The notes below the pieces were generated by a model, which made no database searches, was not told the origin of the DNA, and was given only the letters and a program-made list of their open reading frames with translations. From an uncultured Candidatus Nemicrothrix sp. (GTDB lineage: Bacteria > Actinomycetota > Acidimicrobiia > Acidimicrobiales > Acidimicrobilacustridaceae), in assembly GCA_903867185.1 (NCBI GenBank), contig CAIPQK010000216.1, positions 1 to 36,023 on the forward strand: 36,023 nt of DNA, in the 5' to 3' direction. Within the stretch, counting starts at the first letter, position 1. Every line of letters begins with the position of its first letter. This document shows positions 32,032 to 36,023 of this stretch, piece by piece. A program made the position numbers and the translations under genes.

Positions 32032-33483
32032 TTACTTGCGCCCGGTTTCGAATGGAGTGAGGTCGGGGTTCGCCACAGAGTCGCGGTAGTGATACATCGA
32101 GTACGGATACTGCGTAACGATTTTCCCTGAGGGACTCTCGTAGTAGTGCCCGCAACCCGCGTGCCAAACGTCGACTCCGGCGATGGCCTGCTGAAGCTCA
32201 GCGTTATAGGCGTCCATTGCTTCGCGATGCGGATCGATCCAGTCGATTCCGTCGCTGTCCATCTGTGAGAGCAATTCGAGGACGTAACCGACCTCGTATT
32301 CGGCCATTTGAATGAGCGAACCAGCGTTGTTGTTGGGTCCGTACAACATGAACAGGTTCGGGAAGCCCGTGGTGGTCACGCCGAGGTACGCCTCGGGTCC
32401 GTCGACCCATTCGTCATCAAGACTTCGACCATTACGCCCGGTGAAGGGAATGCGTGAGGCGAACTTGTCGACCACGTATCCGGTAGCGCACACGATGATG
32501 TCGACCTCGCGTTCAACACCATCGGCAGTCACGATGCCGTTTGGCGTGATGCGCTCGATTGCGTCGGTGATGAGTTCGACGTTCGGTCGATTGAATGCGG
32601 GGTAGTAGTCGTTCGAAAACAATGGTCGGAAGCAACCCCATGGAACATGCGGGGTGAGACCCTCACGTGTCTTCTCATCGTCGATGACAGAAATGGCGAC
32701 AGCACCGGCCCATTCGGCTCCACCGAGGATCTCTTTGTTGCTAAACGGAGCGTTTGGGCCGATGTAATTCATGATCGCGTCGCGATAGCCCTGAAGCGCC
32801 TCGGGATTCGATCGAAACTCCTCGATCTGTTCGGCGGGAATCGGAAACTCTTCTTTGGGAAGCACCCATTGAGGTGACCGTTGGAAGGAGTAAAGGGTGT
32901 CGGCGAGCTTGGCGATTTCCGGAATGCTTTGCACCGCACTTGCAGCACTGCCAATGACGGCGACGCGCTTTTCTGTTATGTCGAGATCGTGGGGCCATTC
33001 GCCCGTGTGAATCAATTCCCCAGAGAATGAATCGCGTCCAGCGATGTCGGGCCACTTTATTTCGCCGAACATTCCTTGCGCGCTGATGATGATGTCGGCG
33101 ACGAGAGTCTCACCAGTCGACGTCGTGACGACCCACTCGGCGGTGTCTTCGTTCCAGGTCGCACTGGACACGCCGGTGTTTAACTGGATCATCGGCCACA
33201 GATCGAGAGCGTCGACAGAGTCGCGCATGTACTCGAGGATCTCGGGCTGTGACGCGTATGACCGAGGCCACGACGGATTGAGGTTGAACGAAAACGAATA
33301 GGCATGGATCATGACGTCGCAGGAAAGGCCGGGGTAGCGACTGCGCTGCCATGTGCCACCGACGTCACCGTCCCGTTCAAGCACCTTGACGTCGGTGTAG
33401 CCCGCTTCACGGAACTGATAGGCGGAGATGATGCCACCCGGGCCTGCGCCGATGACGAGAATGCGGCGGTCTTTTCCGATCAT
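32032..33483 (-). CDS. Flavin-containing / Baeyer-Villiger-type monooxygenase
   Basis: This is a 483-residue enzyme. The FAD Rossmann motif GAGPGG sits near the N-terminus (ILVIGAGPGGIISA), followed by VGGTWQRSRYPGL. The fingerprint FSGELIHTGEWP matches FxGxxxHxxxW(P/D) of Baeyer-Villiger monooxygenases. The second, NADPH-binding motif is VIGSAASAVQ, where the middle Gly is Ala, a variation seen in some relatives. It would insert oxygen into ketones or oxidise heteroatoms; the substrate is unknown. ATG 33483 has GGAG with an 8-nt spacer; an alternative ATG at 33525 would add 14 residues that are not family-typical. Confidence 0.9.
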   Translation of the reverse strand: MIGKDRRILVIGAGPGGIISAYQFREAGYTDVKVLERDGDVGGTWQRSRYPGLSCDVMIHAYSFSFNLNPSWPRSYASQPEILEYMRDSVDALDLWPMIQLNTGVSSATWNEDTAEWVVTTSTGETLVADIIISAQGMFGEIKWPDIAGRDSFSGELIHTGEWPHDLDITEKRVAVIGSAASAVQSIPEIAKLADTLYSFQRSPQWVLPKEEFPIPAEQIEEFRSNPEALQGYRDAIMNYIGPNAPFSNKEILGGAEWAGAVAISVIDDEKTREGLTPHVPWGCFRPLFSNDYYPAFNRPNVELITDAIERITPNGIVTADGVEREVDIIVCATGYVVDKFASRIPFTGRNGRSLDDEWVDGPEAYLGVTTTGFPNLFMLYGPNNNAGSLIQMAEYEVGYVLELLSQMDSDGIDWIDPHREAMDAYNAELQQAIAGVDVWHAGCGHYYESPSGKIVTQYPYSMYHYRDSVANPDLTPFETGRK

Positions 33484-33602
33484 TGAAGGAACTCCTGCGG
33501 ACGGCGTGATGAACGAGGTCATCATCCTGCCTTGTCCGGCGCATCAGCGTGACCGATTCCCGACATGGTCAGCCGGTTGGCGAGGCAGGGGGGTTGCTGG
33601 GC

Positions 33603-33608
33603 TAGATT
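33603..33608 (+). promoter_or_regulatory. Putative -10 box TAGATT of tRNA-Leu
   Basis: TAGATT lies 43 nt before the mature tRNA 5' end, a usual distance for a precursor leader. No clear -35. The rest of 33484-33651 shows nothing else recognisable. Confidence 0.4.
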
Positions 33609-33651
33609 GATCACTCGCAAACCGGTCGCTTCGGCGCATCCGGGGGGCCAC

Positions 33652-33738
33652 GTCGGAGTGGCGGAATTGGCATACGCGCTAGACTAAGGATCTAGTGCCC
33701 GCAAGGGCGTGGGGGTTCAAGTCCCCCCTCCGACACCA
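33652..33738 (+). tRNA. tRNA-Leu, anticodon AAG, CCA encoded
   Basis: The acceptor stem is GTCGGAG (33652-33658) with CTCCGAC (33728-33734), discriminator A and encoded CCA. The anticodon stem CTAGA/TCTAG encloses the loop CTAAGGA, so positions 34-36 read AAG. The long variable arm TGCCCGCAAGGGCGT marks a class II tRNA, and discriminator A fits leucine. The T arm is GGGGG TTCAAGT CCCCC. It reads CUU and, if A34 is deaminated to inosine, CUC and CUA as well. AAG is an unusual leucine anticodon for bacteria. Confidence 0.95.
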
Positions 33739-33752
33739 AAGCAATCAGCTCT

Positions 33753-33778
33753 CGGCCCCGCCTTAGGTGGGGCCGTTT
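33753..33778 (+). terminator. Rho-independent terminator after tRNA-Leu
   Basis: CGGCCCCGCC and GGTGGGGCCG form a 10-bp stem (one G-T pair) around TTA, followed by TTT. It lies 15 nt after the tRNA end. Confidence 0.8.
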
Positions 33779-33822
33779 CGCGTTCGGCGGGGCACCGTTG
33801 GTGGGGGAAGTAAACCTTTCCT

Positions 33823-34143
33823 ATGAATTCACCGGAGTGCCCCATTTGTTCCCTGACCGATGTCGTGACCACGATCGATGGATTTGAGTGCGTCACCTGT
33901 GGCCATGAGTGGGTGGGCAACGACGATGGGCTTGGCGAGATCTACGACGCAAACGGAACTCTCCTCATGAATGGAGATTCGGTTGTCCTCGTGAAGGGAC
34001 TGCCGCTCAAGGGTTCGACCAACGCGCTCAAAATTGGGACGAAGTTCTCAAATATCCGACTTGTCTCCGGGGATCACGAAATTGATACCAAAATCAACGG
34101 ACAAGGAATCCTGTTGAAGGCAAAGTTCGTGAAAAAAGCTTAA
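33823..34143 (+). CDS. phnA: PhnA (YjdM) family zinc-ribbon protein
   Basis: This is a 106-residue protein. An N-terminal zinc ribbon CPIC ... CVTCGHEW (two Cys pairs) is followed by the PhnA core (DANGTLLMNGDSVVLVKGLPLKGS, then KIGTKFSNIRL and a final AKFVKK). The historical name comes from the phosphonate operon of E. coli, but PhnA/YjdM is not phosphonoacetate hydrolase and its function is unclear. It ends 9 nt before the second monooxygenase ATG, so they could be co-transcribed, though no functional link is known. Confidence 0.9.
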   Translation: MNSPECPICSLTDVVTTIDGFECVTCGHEWVGNDDGLGEIYDANGTLLMNGDSVVLVKGLPLKGSTNALKIGTKFSNIRLVSGDHEIDTKINGQGILLKAKFVKKA

Positions 34144-34152
34144 GGGGAAGTC

Positions 34153-36023
34153 ATGGCGATATCAGATCTGTACGAAGGCAACCCGCACGTAGGGCTTCCC
34201 ATCACCGATGACGACGCCACGATCGAGGCGATGCTCGCCGATGTGAGCATCCCGACGCTGGTGTTGTCGATGGTTCACATGACCGGCGACGCTTCGTGGA
34301 TCCGGGGACCGATTCGTCCGCTGGGTCTGTTCCTTAATGAAATCCAGGGATACCTGCCCGAGGACCAAAAGGCCGAGATCCGAGCACGCGCGCTCGATGT
34401 CATTCGTTCCTATCGCGACAGCGGTTGTGTTCTGCCGCCACCGCCTGATGAAGCACTGCTGCGCGAAATGATGGCCTGGCTTGTGTGCGAAGAAGTTCCC
34501 GCTGAGTACGTGCCGATGATGCTCGAAGATATGGAACTCGACGGAACCGACCAGCGCAGTGTCGTGAGTCATTCATCGGCTGAAGCTCGAGCAGCATTGC
34601 CAGTCGTGGTAATCGGAGCAGGGGAATCAGGTGTTCTTGCCGGCATTCGCCTCAAACAGGCCGGCATTCCCTTCACTGTCATCGAGAAGAATGCTGGCGT
34701 CGGTGGGACTTGGTACGAAAACTCCTATCCGGGATGTCGTGTTGATGTGGGCAATCACTTCTATTGCTATTCATTCGAACCGTCTGACCATTGGACCGAA
34801 TACTTCGCCAAGCAGCCAGAGATTCGGGCCTATTTCGAAGAAGTCACGAACCGTCATGATCTGTGGTCGCAGATTCGTTTCTCGACCGAGGTCGTGCGTG
34901 CAACTTGGGATGACGATGCCGGCCTTTGGCATGTTGTGGTGCGCACGAGTGACGGTCTTGAGGAAGTTCTTGATGCTCGCGCTGTCATCACTGCAGTCGG
35001 ACAGTTGAATCGACCCAAGATTCCCGATATTCCGGGCATCGAAACATTCGCTGGAGCGTCGTTCCATTCGGCGCGCTGGGATCACTCCATTGACTATGCC
35101 GGCAAACGCGTGATCATGATCGGAGCCGGCGCGAGCGGCTTTCAGATCGCGCCGACGATCGCGCCCGACGTTGCATCGCTCGTCGTATTCCAGCGCACCG
35201 CTCAGTGGATGTTCCCGAATCCGAACTATCACGAGAAGGTTCCGGCTGGACTGACGTGGGCGATTCAGCACCTACCGTTCTTCGGACGTTGGTATCGGTT
35301 CTTGTTGTTCTGGCCTGGTTGCGATGGTTCGCTGGCTAACGCCAAGATCGATCCCGATTGGCCGCATCAAGATCGCTCGATCAATGCCGCGAATGACATG
35401 GCACGACAGATGTTCACCGATTGGATCACCGGTCAGGTGGGCGACGACGCAGAACTGCTGGCCAAAGTCATCCCGGATTACCCGGCAACCGGCAAGCGCA
35501 CGTTGCAGGACAATGGCTCGTGGCTGAACGCGTTAAAGCGCGACAACGTTGAACTGGTGCGCACGGCAATCGACCACATCGATGCGACAGGTGTCGTGAC
35601 GGTCGATGGCCAGCGATATGACGCCGACATCATTGTGTTTGCAACCGGGTTCCAAATGAGCAAGGTGCTGTTCCCAATGGAGTTCATTGGTCGAGATGGA
35701 GTGTCGCTCAACGAGTTCTGGAGCGATCGTCCCTCGGCCTATCTCGGCATCACCGTTCCGGGGTTCCCGAATCTGTTCATGACCTACGGTCCAAGTACGC
35801 ATTTGAATCACGGTGGAAGTCTGATCTTTCACTCTGAATGTCAGATGCGTTACATCAGCAAGTGTCTTGACGAACTTGCACTCACCGGAGCGAAGTCGAT
35901 GGAACCGAAGCCGGAGCTTTACGAGGCGTACCACGCAAAGCAACAAGAGCTCATTAAGCAGATGGTGTGGTCACACCCGGGGATCACGCATACGCATTTC
36001 CGCAACGACGCCGGAGAAATCCA
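34153..36023 (+). CDS. Baeyer-Villiger monooxygenase with N-terminal extension (3' truncated)
   Basis: The frame runs off the window after 623 codons. The first ~150 residues form a helical extension (LPITDDDATIEAMLADVSIP, then GPIRPLGLFLNEI) absent from short family members but known in long-type BVMOs. The FAD motif GAGESG (~155), VGGTWYENSYPGCRVDV, the BVMO fingerprint FAGASFHSARWD (FxGxxxHxxxWD) and the NADPH motif GAGASG follow in order. It likely oxidises ketones to esters, substrate unknown. The ribosome site AGGGGA precedes the ATG by ~4-5 nt. It carries the classical motifs, whereas the nearby minus-strand monooxygenase is shorter and more divergent, so they are not a recent duplication. 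Confidence 0.9.
   Translation, partial: MAISDLYEGNPHVGLPITDDDATIEAMLADVSIPTLVLSMVHMTGDASWIRGPIRPLGLFLNEIQGYLPEDQKAEIRARALDVIRSYRDSGCVLPPPPDEALLREMMAWLVCEEVPAEYVPMMLEDMELDGTDQRSVVSHSSAEARAALPVVVIGAGESGVLAGIRLKQAGIPFTVIEKNAGVGGTWYENSYPGCRVDVGNHFYCYSFEPSDHWTEYFAKQPEIRAYFEEVTNRHDLWSQIRFSTEVVRATWDDDAGLWHVVVRTSDGLEEVLDARAVITAVGQLNRPKIPDIPGIETFAGASFHSARWDHSIDYAGKRVIMIGAGASGFQIAPTIAPDVASLVVFQRTAQWMFPNPNYHEKVPAGLTWAIQHLPFFGRWYRFLLFWPGCDGSLANAKIDPDWPHQDRSINAANDMARQMFTDWITGQVGDDAELLAKVIPDYPATGKRTLQDNGSWLNALKRDNVELVRTAIDHIDATGVVTVDGQRYDADIIVFATGFQMSKVLFPMEFIGRDGVSLNEFWSDRPSAYLGITVPGFPNLFMTYGPSTHLNHGGSLIFHSECQMRYISKCLDELALTGAKSMEPKPELYEAYHAKQQELIKQMVWSHPGITHTHFRNDAGEI

Noticed and set aside
1-36023. CRISPR arrays, insertion sequences, prophage or toxin-antitoxin genes
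   Set aside because: No regularly spaced repeats, transposase motifs, integrases or phage structural proteins were seen on either strand.

Overview
The window looks like a chromosomal segment of a moderately high-GC actinobacterium, most likely from the class Acidimicrobiia (for example an aquatic Ilumatobacter/Microthrix-like lineage). The order is an inference. It rests on actinobacteria-typical families (a DUF3499 zinc protein, a DUF5719 protein next to a large membrane GT2), on gene neighbours that recall the mycobacterial secA1–comF–sahH–SIS isomerase–manB–DUF3499 block, and on a promoter style in which a TANNNT box sits 6-7 nt before the start codon. No phage, insertion sequence or CRISPR array was seen.

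Layout. 1-3648 (+): the end of a large membrane glycosyltransferase, a DUF5719 protein and a membrane-anchored thioredoxin-like protein, tightly packed. 3650-5911 (-): ftsH and a DUF3499 protein. 5974-13249 (+): a CPBP protease; a polytopic GT-C/PTPS-related protein overlapping a dolichyl-phosphate-sugar-synthase-like GT2; and a phosphomannomutase, Trm112-like and SIS phosphosugar isomerase operon. These genes fit supply of activated mannose or glucose to an envelope polymer. 13256-16502 (+): ahcY behind a ~145-nt leader predicted to fold, an SDR and comF. 16590-20419 (+): secA overlapping prfB. 20423-25285 (-): an ABC-F protein, a second GT-C-like membrane protein, a previously overlooked 38-residue membrane protein and a long-chain-type acyl-CoA dehydrogenase. 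25354-29732 (+): a TPP riboswitch followed by thiamine diphosphokinase and a thiamine ABC transporter (thiBPQ), a self-contained thiamine salvage operon with product feedback. 29760-32012 (+): an SRPBCC protein and an M3 oligopeptidase. 32032-36023: two Baeyer-Villiger-type flavin monooxygenases flanking tRNA-Leu(AAG) and a PhnA-like protein; the second monooxygenase runs off the window.

Two translation modes seem to be partitioned by position. Most genes that begin a transcription unit have a TANNNT-like box ending 6-7 nt before the start codon, predicting leaderless mRNAs. Several operon-internal genes instead carry GGAG-type Shine-Dalgarno sequences at 7-8 nt. The two clear exceptions with long leaders are ahcY and the thiamine operon. 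The thiamine leader is a classic TPP riboswitch; the ahcY leader does not match the SAH or SAM riboswitch consensus sequences I can recall and is the best candidate here for an undescribed regulatory RNA.

Coding density is very high. The only gene-free stretch above 300 bases is 33484-33822, which holds a tRNA, its putative promoter and its terminator.
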